Shown: positions 7,260 through 14,323, counted from the first letter of the stretch. The stretch is DNA of 19,723 bases from Candidatus Gastranaerophilales bacterium (GCA_021199975.1 JAJQHF010000226.1:1-19723), one strand, 5' to 3'. Numbers and translations: made by a program. Notes: generated by a model from the sequence alone, not told the origin.

Positions 7260-8363
7260 ATGAGTGAAAATGATAAGTATTGGTGCGCATTTGCAAAATT
7301 AACTAAAACATCTTCTGCATTTGTAAATAAAGTATATGAATATTTCGGCTCTATAGAGCTGGCATGGCATGCGCAGACTTATGATTTATGGAAAATTGAC
7401 GGATTGCAGTCAAGACAAATAAATGCGTTTATTGAAGAAAGAAAAACAATTAATCCTGATGAAAGCTTTGAATACATACAAAAACGCAAAATTGATTTTA
7501 TACATCCTGAAGATAAAAGATATCCTTTCCTGTTAAGACAAATCGATAACCCGCCAACAGGACTTTTTGTTCTCGGGGATTTGGCAAGCTGTAATTTAGA
7601 AAGAACAATAGCCGTAGTAGGTTCAAGAAAAGCAAGCGAGAACTCTAAAGTTTCTTTAAGACATATTTTAAACGGACTAATCGGAACTGACATCTGTATA
7701 GTTTCAGGTTTAGCGGAAGGAATTGACACAACAGCCCATAAAACCGCAGTCGATAACAATATTAAAACTATTGCCGTTATTGGAGGAGGATTTGATAAGT
7801 TATATCCAAAATCAAATATTAAACTTTTTAATCAAATAATTAACGGTTCAGGTGCCGTAATAACGGAATATTGGCCTGATGTTGACGCCATAAGCTGGCA
7901 TTTCCCCGTCAGAAACAGAATTGTATCAGGACTTTCAAAAGGAGTATTAGTTGCAGAAGCCGCATTAAAATCAGGTGCAATGATTACGGCAAGACTTGCG
8001 CTTGAGCAGGGGAAAGAACTTATGTGCATGCCGGGGCTTATCTCAAACCCCAATACGGAAGGCATTTATCACTTATTAAAAAACGGAGCTTCCATTGTAA
8101 CAAATTCTCAAGATATTCTTGATACATTAGGCTGGGTAATAAATACAAATAAAGAACAAAATCAAAAAAACTCAAATTTTGATAAATACAGCAGTGAAGA
8201 AAAACTTATATTGGAATATTTGCAAAAGGATTCTTTAACCTCCGATGAACTTGCAATTAAAACAAACATTGATATGGACAAATTACTGCTAACACTGACA
8301 AAGCTTGAACTAAACGGTTCCATAATCAAAACTTCGGGCGATAAATATATTTTTTTAAACTAA
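7260..8363 (+). CDS. dprA: DNA-processing protein DprA
   Basis: Binds incoming single-stranded DNA during natural transformation, shields it and loads RecA; cytoplasmic. The ATG at 7260 gives 367 residues; a TTG at 7224 would only add a tail encoded by promoter sequence. The N-terminal helical SAM/HhH-like region (about 12-62) is followed by the extended Rossmann core: AVVGSRKAS (118-126), SGLAEGIDTTAH (149-160), AVIGGGFDKLYP (172-183), FPVRNRIVSGLS (215-226) and SGAMITARLALEQGKEL (238-254), all typical of the family. The C-terminal winged helix (about 311-365) is the DprA_WH type that many short DprA proteins lack. It converges on sepF across a bidirectional terminator. Its presence suggests transformability, but other competence genes are not in view. 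Confidence 0.95.
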   Translation: MSENDKYWCAFAKLTKTSSAFVNKVYEYFGSIELAWHAQTYDLWKIDGLQSRQINAFIEERKTINPDESFEYIQKRKIDFIHPEDKRYPFLLRQIDNPPTGLFVLGDLASCNLERTIAVVGSRKASENSKVSLRHILNGLIGTDICIVSGLAEGIDTTAHKTAVDNNIKTIAVIGGGFDKLYPKSNIKLFNQIINGSGAVITEYWPDVDAISWHFPVRNRIVSGLSKGVLVAEAALKSGAMITARLALEQGKELMCMPGLISNPNTEGIYHLLKNGASIVTNSQDILDTLGWVINTNKEQNQKNSNFDKYSSEEKLILEYLQKDSLTSDELAIKTNIDMDKLLLTLTKLELNGSIIKTSGDKYIFLN

Positions 8364-8400
8364 AAAAGCGGGAACGGATTTTATACCGCTTCCGCTTTCA
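8362..8400. terminator. bidirectional terminator between dprA and sepF
   Basis: GCGGGAACGG (8368-8377) pairs with CCGCTTCCGC (8386-8395), with one mismatch and one G-T pair, around an 8-base loop. Read on the minus strand the hairpin is followed by six T's, a strong ending for yggS-sepF. On the plus strand the tail TTTCATT is weaker but usable for dprA. Confidence 0.85.
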
Positions 8401-8415
8401 TTACTAACCCCAAAA

Positions 8416-8922
8416 CTATGCCTGCGGTTGGTTCCACAAAGCATCTCTTAAAAATTTACTTTTTTGTGATTCGGCAGAAAGTGCAACATTAACAGGAGTA
8501 AAGATAAATACGGAATCACCGATTTTTTGCTGACTGCCGGCCAAAGCATGGGTTGCACCGCACAAGAAATCTACAATTCTTAAAGCTTGTTCTTTATCCA
8601 ATAAATGAAGATTTAAAACAATAGTTTTTCTGTCTTTTAAATGTTTTACAATAGATATTGAATCTTCATAAGAACGAGGTTCGCAAACAATAACTTCATA
8701 TCCTCTGTAATTTGGATGTGAAACCACTTTTAAATTTTGAGATTTTTGTTCATTTTGCTCAAAAGAAGGGTTTAATGCCAAATTATCCTGAACGGGATAA
8801 TCTTCCGCATCACACATCATCTCTTCATAAATACGATCTTCTCTGTTTTCAAATCCCGACGTTAAAAAATCAATAATTGATTTTAAAGTGAATTTGTTTT
8901 CTTTGTTTTCCGCAGCTGCCAA
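8416..8922 (-). CDS. sepF: cell division protein SepF
   Basis: Anchors and bundles FtsZ filaments at the division septum. The 168 residues show the expected layout: an N-terminal amphipathic helix for membrane contact (about 11-25, FTLKSIIDFLTSGFE), an acidic variable linker (about 30-68), and the SepF domain (about 75-150) with VIVCEPRSYEDS, TIVLNLHLLDKEQALRIVDFL and the glycine-rich GATHALAGSQQKIG turn used in dimerisation. The start is TTG, set by a perfect AGGAGG 7 bases upstream (8930-8935). About ten polar residues precede the helix, more than in Bacillus SepF. The gene follows yggS by 18 bases and ends with TAG just before a strong terminator. Confidence 0.92.
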   Translation of the reverse strand: MAAAENKENKFTLKSIIDFLTSGFENREDRIYEEMMCDAEDYPVQDNLALNPSFEQNEQKSQNLKVVSHPNYRGYEVIVCEPRSYEDSISIVKHLKDRKTIVLNLHLLDKEQALRIVDFLCGATHALAGSQQKIGDSVFIFTPVNVALSAESQKSKFLRDALWNQPQA

Positions 8923-8940
8923 TTTTCTTCCTCCTAAGTA

Positions 8941-9600
8941 TTATTCAAATAGTATTCTTCCCAATCTTATCATGGTAGCACCTTCTTCAAGTGCGATTTT
9001 AAAATCTTTGCTCATCCCCATTGATAGTTGATTTAATTCTACTCCGAATTCAAATTGTAAGTCATCATATATTTGTTTGATATTACCGAATAAATAATGC
9101 AGTTCCTCGTCAGAACTGTTTAACGGAGCCATATTCATTAATCCGCATATTTTTATTGAATTCAAATTCATTATTTTTTCAAAAGCAGGCTTTATTTCCT
9201 CGGGAAGGAAACCTGATTTTTGTTCTTCTCTTGCATTATTCACCTGCAAAAGAATTTTTTGAATTATGCCTTTTTTTTCTGCTTCAACATTTATGATTTC
9301 AGCTAATTTTACCGAATCTACAGAGTGAATCAAGTCAAAACTGCCTACAGCGTGTTTTACCTTGTTTGTTTGCAGATGACCTATCAAATGGAAGCGGCTG
9401 TTTTTAATTATTTCTTCGGGCAGCTTTTCCATTTTTTCAAGAGCATCCTTTACTCTGTTTTCGCCAAAATCACGAAAACCCATTCTGAAGTATTTTATAA
9501 TTTGATTTTCGCCAAAATACTTGGTTACAGCTATTATAGTGGGATTATAAGGTACAATTTGCGCTTTAATTTTTTCATAATTAGCAAGAATTTTATCCAT
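8941..9600 (-). CDS. yggS: YggS/PLPBP-family pyridoxal phosphate homeostasis protein
   Basis: PLP-binding, non-catalytic protein that balances free vitamin B6 cofactor and amino-acid pools; cytoplasmic. It is a single TIM-barrel domain of 219 residues, normal for the family. K27 in IIAVTKYF is the PLP lysine; FGENRVKDALEK (45-56), HLIGHLQTNKVKH (71-83), IHSVDS (91-96), GLMNMAP (153-159), LSMGMSKDF (192-200) and the closing GATMIRLGRILF are family motifs. The ATG is preceded by an in-frame TAA, so no longer form exists; AAGGAG lies about 14 bases back, unusually far. The gene has its own promoter at 9653-9681 and leads a two-gene unit with sepF, the order known from Gram-positives and cyanobacteria. 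Confidence 0.93.
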   Translation of the reverse strand: MDKILANYEKIKAQIVPYNPTIIAVTKYFGENQIIKYFRMGFRDFGENRVKDALEKMEKLPEEIIKNSRFHLIGHLQTNKVKHAVGSFDLIHSVDSVKLAEIINVEAEKKGIIQKILLQVNNAREEQKSGFLPEEIKPAFEKIMNLNSIKICGLMNMAPLNSSDEELHYLFGNIKQIYDDLQFEFGVELNQLSMGMSKDFKIALEEGATMIRLGRILFE

Positions 9601-9652
9601 TTATATGTAAAATGCTCTCCTTCTTTGCAAGAATAAATCAAAACACTATGTT

Positions 9653-9681
9653 ATTATAGTAAAATATTAACAAGAACACAA
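9653..9681 (-). promoter_or_regulatory. promoter of yggS-sepF
   Basis: On the minus strand the -35 TTGTGT (9676-9681) and the perfect -10 TATAAT (9653-9658) are 17 bases apart. The predicted start near 9646 leaves a leader of about 46 bases containing AAGGAG. The -35 overlaps one arm of the dyad at 9678-9708. Confidence 0.65.
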
Positions 9682-9708
9682 CAAATAGTTTATTAAACAA
9701 CTTGTTGT
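9678..9708. repeat. 31-bp interrupted palindrome, candidate operator
   Basis: Centred on 9693. The outer arms ACAACAA (9678-9684) and TTGTTGT (9702-9708) and the inner arms GTTT (9688-9691) and AAAC (9695-9698) share one centre; 13 of 15 positions in each half are complementary. It overlaps the yggS -35 box and lies in the divergent gap between yggS and xerC, where a repressor or activator site would be expected. Confidence 0.5.
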
Positions 9709-9726
9709 ATATTTTAAATATCCCCA

Positions 9727-9754
9727 AACCCATGTAAGCATGGTTTTTTACATG
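9727..9754 (+). repeat. two overlapping, mutually exclusive hairpins
   Basis: CCATG (9730-9734) pairs with CATGG (9739-9743) around a 4-base loop and is followed by six T's, like a weak terminator on the plus strand. The same CATGTAA (9731-9737) is also a perfect complement of TTACATG (9748-9754). The two foldings cannot coexist. The rest of the 243-base gap 9601-9843 holds the yggS and xerC promoters and the 31-bp palindrome. Confidence 0.35.
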
Positions 9755-9805
9755 ATTATGATAGTCTTAATTTTTCTTAATATATACCATATTTAAAATC
9801 CCATA

Positions 9806-9834
9806 TTGCTTTTTTCGTTAAAAATTTTTACAAT
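9806..9834 (+). promoter_or_regulatory. xerC promoter giving a (near-)leaderless mRNA
   Basis: TTGCTT (9806-9811) and TACAAT (9829-9834) are 17 bases apart. Transcription would begin near 9841, within 0-4 bases of the xerC ATG at 9844. No ribosome binding site precedes that ATG. Confidence 0.5.
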
Positions 9835-9843
9835 TATTACATA

Positions 9844-10746
9844 ATGAATGAAACATCTAAAAAGTATCTGCAAGAATTTAAGTTGTATATTGAAGTTGAA
9901 AGAAACTTTTCAAAACATACAGTAACAGCGTACAGCTCTGATATTTTGAGCTTTTTAATTTGGTTGAATAATAAAGATATTAAAGATGTTACTTATTCTC
10001 TGTTTAGAGAATACTTACTGTACATACAGCAATTTAATTATTCAAAAACAACAACCGCAAGAAAAATAGCCTCGTTAAGAACATTTTGCAGATATTTATA
10101 CAGAGAAAAAATCATTGAAACAAATCCCGCTTTAGGAGTTCATGCCCCAAAAAGAGGGAAAAATCTTCCTGAATTTCTTACGGAAAATGAAATAGAGCAG
10201 GTTTTAAATAATATAAAAATGGAATCTCCCGCAGGCTACAGAAACAGAACTATCCTCGAACTTTTGTATGCAACAGGTATGCGTATATCGGAGTTAAGCA
10301 GCTTAAATTTTGAAAATCTTAACTTAGAGGAAAATGAAATAAAAGTTTTCGGTAAAGGTGCAAAAGAAAGAATTGTTTTAGTATCAAAAAGGGCGCAGAA
10401 CTTTCTTGAAACATATATAAAAACCGTCAGATTTTTAATTTTTAAAGAGGACTCTCCATCTTTAAAGTCACCGGTTTTTATTAACAAAACAGGCTACAGA
10501 TTGCAGCCGCAGAGCGTAAGACTTGCAATAAAAGAGGTTATGGAAAGAATTGAACTGCCAAAACATGTAACTCCTCACGTTTTTCGCCACAGCTTTGCAA
10601 CAAAACTGCTCGAAAACGGCGCTGATTTAAGAATTGTTCAAGAGCTTTTAGGACACAGCAGTATAAGCAATACTCAAATTTATACACATGTTTCAACTGA
10701 AAGACTAAAGCAAACATATAATAATGCACACCCAAGAGCTGTTTAG
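9844..10746 (+). CDS. xerC: tyrosine recombinase XerC
   Basis: Site-specific recombinase that resolves chromosome dimers at dif; cytoplasmic, DNA-bound. Its 300 residues match the Xer length. The N-terminal SAM-like core-binding domain is at about 5-95 (FKLYIEVERNFSKHTVTAY at the front). The catalytic domain is at about 110-295 with the full set R147 (ATGMRISEL), K171 (FGKGAKER), H245 and R248 (HVFRHSFATKLLENG), H271 (LLGHSSI) and nucleophile Y280 (QIYTHVS). XerC and XerD cannot be told apart with certainty by eye; XerC is favoured by overall form. There is no neighbouring integron, attachment site or phage gene, so this is the housekeeping enzyme rather than a mobile integrase. It ends with TAG and is followed after 33 bases by a sugar kinase with a strong ribosome site. 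Confidence 0.88.
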   Translation: MNETSKKYLQEFKLYIEVERNFSKHTVTAYSSDILSFLIWLNNKDIKDVTYSLFREYLLYIQQFNYSKTTTARKIASLRTFCRYLYREKIIETNPALGVHAPKRGKNLPEFLTENEIEQVLNNIKMESPAGYRNRTILELLYATGMRISELSSLNFENLNLEENEIKVFGKGAKERIVLVSKRAQNFLETYIKTVRFLIFKEDSPSLKSPVFINKTGYRLQPQSVRLAIKEVMERIELPKHVTPHVFRHSFATKLLENGADLRIVQELLGHSSISNTQIYTHVSTERLKQTYNNAHPRAV

Positions 10747-10779
10747 TATATAATTAAAGAAACGGGGGGAGATATAGTC

Positions 10780-11844
10780 ATGTATGATGTTATAACAATC
10801 GGAAGTGCAACATTAGATGCTTTTATTGAAACGGATGCAGCAAATATAGTATCTGTTTGTTCTACAGATACAAGAAAAGACTTTATGGCATATCCTTACG
10901 GCGCTAAAATAGAAATAGACAATTTCGATTTTGAAACGGGCGGAGGCGGAATTAATACCGCAATTAATTTTGCACATCTTGATATGAAAACATCAACTAT
11001 TATTAAGTTAGGAGATGATGAACAAAGCGAAAAAATAAAAAATGTCCTAAAAAAAGCTGATGTTGATTTATCAAATATAAAAAGGTCAAAAAAATATCAA
11101 ACAGGTTTTTCAATTATTCTTACCAGTTTCCAAGGTGACAGAACTGTCCTTGCTCATAGAGGAGCTAATGCTCAATTAGAATTGGATGATATAGATTTTC
11201 ATTCCATAAAACATTCAAAATGGCTGTATCTTGCCCCTTTAAACGGTAATTCAACAAAAGTTTTAAACAATGTTGCAGATTTTGCTGAAAAAAACGATGT
11301 AAATTTAGCCATAAATGTTGGAACCAGCAGTATAAAACAAGGCAAAGAAAATCTTCAGGATGTTTTAAAAACGGCAGAAGTTATAATTTTAAACAAAGAT
11401 GAAGCTTCAATGCTTACGGGAATTGAAGTAAGACCCGATACAAAACATGAAAAATACTCGGAAGAGGTAATCCATCCCGATATAAAAATTATGCTTCGTG
11501 AATTAAATTATGAAAAATCGAAGATAACGATTATTACAGACGGCAAAAACGGAGCTTATGCTTATGACGGCATTAAATATTATCAATGCGGACAATTCCC
11601 CGCAAAAGTTGTAAGCACTCTTGGCGCAGGCGATGCCTTCTCTTCAACTTTTGTTGCTTCACTGGAGAAAACAAAATGGAATATTGAAAAATCTCTAATG
11701 TACGCTTCCGTAACAGCCGCTTCCGTGGTTGAACATTTTAGCGCACAAAGCGGATTTCTCTCTTTTGATGAAATAGAAGAACGTTTGTCACAAAACCCTG
11801 ACTTTAAAGTTTGGATACAAAAAGAAATTAATAATATAACTTAA
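10780..11844 (+). CDS. PfkB/ribokinase-family carbohydrate kinase
   Basis: Transfers phosphate from ATP to a sugar or nucleoside; the substrate cannot be read from sequence. 354 residues, cytoplasmic. PfkB marks: ITIGSATLDAFIE at the N-terminus, substrate-side glycine run FETGGGGINTAINFAHL (51-67), VIILNKDEASMLTG (201-214), ITDGKNGAYAY (252-262), and the anion-hole/catalytic GAGD (282-285, base D285) in STLGAGDAFSSTFVASL. An insertion of polar residues at about 215-235 and the C-terminal tail make it longer than ribokinase. The ribosome site GGGGGGAG is strong, 8 bases from the ATG. It sits 33 bases after xerC and is probably cotranscribed with it. A perfect hairpin follows immediately. Confidence 0.88.
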   Translation: MYDVITIGSATLDAFIETDAANIVSVCSTDTRKDFMAYPYGAKIEIDNFDFETGGGGINTAINFAHLDMKTSTIIKLGDDEQSEKIKNVLKKADVDLSNIKRSKKYQTGFSIILTSFQGDRTVLAHRGANAQLELDDIDFHSIKHSKWLYLAPLNGNSTKVLNNVADFAEKNDVNLAINVGTSSIKQGKENLQDVLKTAEVIILNKDEASMLTGIEVRPDTKHEKYSEEVIHPDIKIMLRELNYEKSKITIITDGKNGAYAYDGIKYYQCGQFPAKVVSTLGAGDAFSSTFVASLEKTKWNIEKSLMYASVTAASVVEHFSAQSGFLSFDEIEERLSQNPDFKVWIQKEINNIT

Positions 11845-11870
11845 AAAACTGCGGCAAATGCCGCAGTTTT
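11845..11870. terminator. bidirectional terminator after the PfkB kinase
   Basis: A perfect 11-bp stem, AAAACTGCGGC (11845-11855) with GCCGCAGTTTT (11860-11870), has a 4-base loop. T-runs appear on both strands, so it can end both the kinase message and the convergent acidic-protein message. Confidence 0.93.
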
Positions 11871-11893
11871 AATCATTTTTTTAGAACTTTTTA

Positions 11894-13432
11894 TTAAGCA
11901 GCAGAGGCTTCTAAAAGTTCTTCCTCTTCCTCTTCTTCCTCGATTGATGTTGCACTATCTGTTGAAGTATCTGTATTTATATCATCTTCATTTAATCCTA
12001 ATGATGCAAAGAAATTTTTTGCATTTTCATCTGCTTCTCTTTGGGTTGTTTCATTAAGAGCTTCCATTTGTTCTTTAGAAATTCCTAAATCTTCATATCC
12101 TGATTCAATCTCACTTTTTAATTCTTCTGATACAGCTGTATATTCATTAAAGAAATTAACATGCGGTTGTAAATCCTCAGAGTATTCTACACTTGTTGTA
12201 TCATCAGAAGATAAGCCGTAATTTTCGCTTAACCAATCTGTATCATCTAAAGTATTGTAACCGGAAACAGTTTCTCCATCTACATTAACATCAAAAGTTC
12301 CTAATAATGATTGATCCGCAGTACCGTCGCCGTCGCTGTCTGTAGTTGTATCAATACCGCTATAAGAACCGCCTTCTTCATAAGAAGATAAATCTATAGA
12401 GAAATCATCACCAAATTCTTCAGCTAAATCTACAACTTCTTGAGAACCGTCAGCATTTGTTTTAACTGCTTTAATATTGCCTGCCTGCAATTCTTCCGCT
12501 GTAACTATATTATCTCCATCGGTATCCAATGCGGTCATTTCACTCCAATTACCGTCTGCACCTAAGAAGTCGCTTGTTGAATCAAAAGAACCGTCATCAA
12601 CAATAAAGTCATATTGTGCTTGTTCATCGCCTTCACCTACGGTAAATCCGATAGGATCACAGCATTTTGGAGCCGCTTCTGCCGCAACTGCCGCATCATA
12701 TTCTTCTTGTTTTGCTTCAATTTCTTCTTCTATTGATTGAGTATCATTGATTAATGTATTTAATTCGCTTAAATTTGCATCAATTTCATCAACTTCTTCG
12801 CTTGCAGCTGTTAATGCAGCAACTGCATCAGCAATTTCAGGTGTATTTGGAAGAGCATTCTTGATATTTTCCTGAAGTTCATCTCTTGTCATTCCTTCGC
12901 CGCCTTCTTTATTGGCATTGATATATTCTTGAAGATTTTCGTCTAAAACTTCCTGAGTTTCTTCTTCATGTTCAGATACTGCATCTTCTTGTGCTTTTGC
13001 AGCTTGCATGATATTTTTTTCTGCCGAATCCGCTAATTTTTCAATATTAGCTTCGATTTCTTCCATCTTTTCAATGTTTTCTTCTTTTTCTTCTTCAAGT
13101 TTATCTATTTCTTCCTGAATTTCTTCAGAAGTTGCACCTGAAGTTGAACCTGTTGAAGTTGAGGAATTAACACTTGATGACGAACTTGCAGAATCTGTTT
13201 CATCTGTAGAATCCGTTTCTTCCGTTGTATCGGTTGAAGCTGCATATTCAGCCTCAGCAGCCATATATTCCGATTCAATATCCTCAAGATTTGCTGCATC
13301 TGAATCGTCACCGGAAGTAAAACTTATTGCTTCATCTCCTGAATCTTGAGTACCTGATGTTTGTGCCGCAGCTTCTTGTTGTTGAAGCCAATACAGTTCC
13401 GACACCGAACTGCTGTTCACGTTTAATGTCAT
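11894..13432 (-). CDS. highly acidic EF-hand/coiled-coil protein of unknown function
   Basis: 512 residues from the ATG at 13432, chosen because GGAGA lies 4 bases before it; a GTG at 13471 is in frame but unsupported. No signal peptide or membrane helix. Residues 1-100 are Ser/Thr/Asp/Glu-rich and probably disordered (poly-Ser near 82-87). Residues 102-160 and 203-250 are Glu-rich likely coiled coils. A CCDP pair (257-260) opens a domain around 258-400 with an EF-hand-like loop LDTDGDNIVTAEEL (302-315; ligands D303, D305, D307, E314) and a second DSDGDG cluster at 365-370. The C-terminus ends in a run of nine or more Glu. Calcium binding is a fair inference; the role is not known to me. Surface, flagellar-like or secreted structural proteins are possible. 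A pentanucleotide repeat lies upstream of its promoter. Confidence 0.65.
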   Translation of the reverse strand: MTLNVNSSSVSELYWLQQQEAAAQTSGTQDSGDEAISFTSGDDSDAANLEDIESEYMAAEAEYAASTDTTEETDSTDETDSASSSSSVNSSTSTGSTSGATSEEIQEEIDKLEEEKEENIEKMEEIEANIEKLADSAEKNIMQAAKAQEDAVSEHEEETQEVLDENLQEYINANKEGGEGMTRDELQENIKNALPNTPEIADAVAALTAASEEVDEIDANLSELNTLINDTQSIEEEIEAKQEEYDAAVAAEAAPKCCDPIGFTVGEGDEQAQYDFIVDDGSFDSTSDFLGADGNWSEMTALDTDGDNIVTAEELQAGNIKAVKTNADGSQEVVDLAEEFGDDFSIDLSSYEEGGSYSGIDTTTDSDGDGTADQSLLGTFDVNVDGETVSGYNTLDDTDWLSENYGLSSDDTTSVEYSEDLQPHVNFFNEYTAVSEELKSEIESGYEDLGISKEQMEALNETTQREADENAKNFFASLGLNEDDINTDTSTDSATSIEEEEEEEELLEASAA

Positions 13433-13472
13433 AGTTTCTCCATCCCCTGTGTTTTTTTTTATTTTCTCCACT

Positions 13473-13478
13473 AATATA
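13473..13478 (-). promoter_or_regulatory. candidate -10 box for the acidic protein
   Basis: It reads TATATT on the minus strand and would start transcription near 13466, giving a leader of about 34 bases. There is no convincing -35. The YMTTC repeat lies about 34 bases further upstream. Confidence 0.3.
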
Positions 13479-13511
13479 AAAAAAATTCATAAAAACAAAT
13501 TTACAAAAAAG

Positions 13512-13545
13512 TATTCCATTCCCTTCTATTCTATTCTATTCTATT
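13512..13545. repeat. pentanucleotide tandem repeat (period 5, about 6.8 copies)
   Basis: On the plus strand: TATTC, CATTC, CCTTC, then three perfect TATTC and a partial TATT. The perfect core (13527-13545) is a simple repeat that could change length by slippage. It lies between the HAD gene and the acidic-protein gene, upstream of the latter's promoter. Confidence 0.8.
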
Positions 13546-13639
13546 AAAAAGCTTACCAGCATTACTTTTCGGGTTTCAATAATTTATCTTCACAAAACTT
13601 AATGTTTTTCCATTCAATTTTTAAAAGTTTATCGCTAAG

Positions 13640-14323
13640 TTACGCTATTTGCTTGAATGTAAATATATTTTTATCAATTTCATCATAGTTATGAATAATT
13701 TTGTGAACATAAGGGATAGATTTGTATAATTCATCACTTTCAATTGATGCAATTGCAATTATCATTCCTATACCTGCATTATATGCTGAATTAATGCCTG
13801 AAATTGCGTCTTCAACAACAATACAGTCTTTAGGATTTAATTTAATATTTTCCGCCGCAATTTTATATATATCAGGCGCAGGTTTCCCCGGGATTTTTCC
13901 GTTTGAATATACAATTTTATCAACATCAAACCATTTTTGAAGCTGAAATTCTTTTATATAAAATTCCACATTGTCCCATTCTGACATGGTTGCTATTGTT
14001 CGGGGGATATCATTTGTTTTTAAAAAATCAAGGAAATTTTCAGCCCCCGGCGCAAGCTTAAATTCTTTTTTATTTTCAAGGCATTTTTGCCTGTACATTG
14101 CTTCTTTTTCTTTTGCTAATTTCTCCGTTAATTCGGCTGACGGTTTTTTGCCGATTGCATATTCAATGATATCCGCATTTGTCCTGCCAAACATATTTTG
14201 CCGCATTTCTTCATCGGTAAATTCATATCCTCTTAATTTTTTAGAGTATATTCTCCAGGCTTCATAATGCAAGTGCGAATCAAAAAACAATGTTCCGTTA
14301 AAGTCAAAAATAATACCTTTCAT
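13640..14323 (-). CDS. HAD-superfamily phosphatase / beta-phosphoglucomutase-like protein
   Basis: Phosphate-monoester hydrolase or phosphomutase of HAD subfamily IA; cytoplasmic, substrate unknown. 227 residues, normal length, with an alpha-helical cap at about 15-85. Motif I is FDFNGTLF with nucleophile D7, but position 9 is Asn where most relatives have the acid/base Asp. Motif II lies in TIATMSEW (T112/S114), motif III is K147 in GKPAPDIY, and motif IV is VVEDAISGI (E171, D172). Motifs III and IV are of the PGMB/GPH type. AGGAG lies 8 bases before the ATG, inside a small palindrome (AGAGGAGCCTCT). The gene sits alone after a terminator. After its TAA the same frame remains open for 25 further codons. 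Confidence 0.82.
   Translation of the reverse strand: MKGIIFDFNGTLFFDSHLHYEAWRIYSKKLRGYEFTDEEMRQNMFGRTNADIIEYAIGKKPSAELTEKLAKEKEAMYRQKCLENKKEFKLAPGAENFLDFLKTNDIPRTIATMSEWDNVEFYIKEFQLQKWFDVDKIVYSNGKIPGKPAPDIYKIAAENIKLNPKDCIVVEDAISGINSAYNAGIGMIIAIASIESDELYKSIPYVHKIIHNYDEIDKNIFTFKQIA

Noticed and set aside
9678..9708. dif site next to xerC
   Set aside because: The palindrome lacks the 11-6-11 layout and the TTATGTTAA-like right arm of known dif sites; only its closeness to xerC suggested it.
9844..10746. xerC as an integrase of a mobile element
   Set aside because: No attachment site, phage gene, cassette array or composition change nearby; length and motifs fit housekeeping Xer.
10744..10782. 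xerC and the PfkB kinase as one gene split by TAG
   Set aside because: They are in the same frame, but only 11 codons lie between, a strong GGGGGGAG ribosome site precedes the kinase ATG, and both proteins are complete.
12477..12740. plus-strand open frame inside the acidic-protein gene
   Set aside because: It lies opposite Asp/Glu/Ser/Ala-rich codons, whose complements rarely give stops; no ribosome site or family resemblance.
13105..13311. Gln/Leu/Ile-rich open frame on the minus strand
   Set aside because: It is a frame-shifted reading of the acidic protein's repetitive codons, without a ribosome site.
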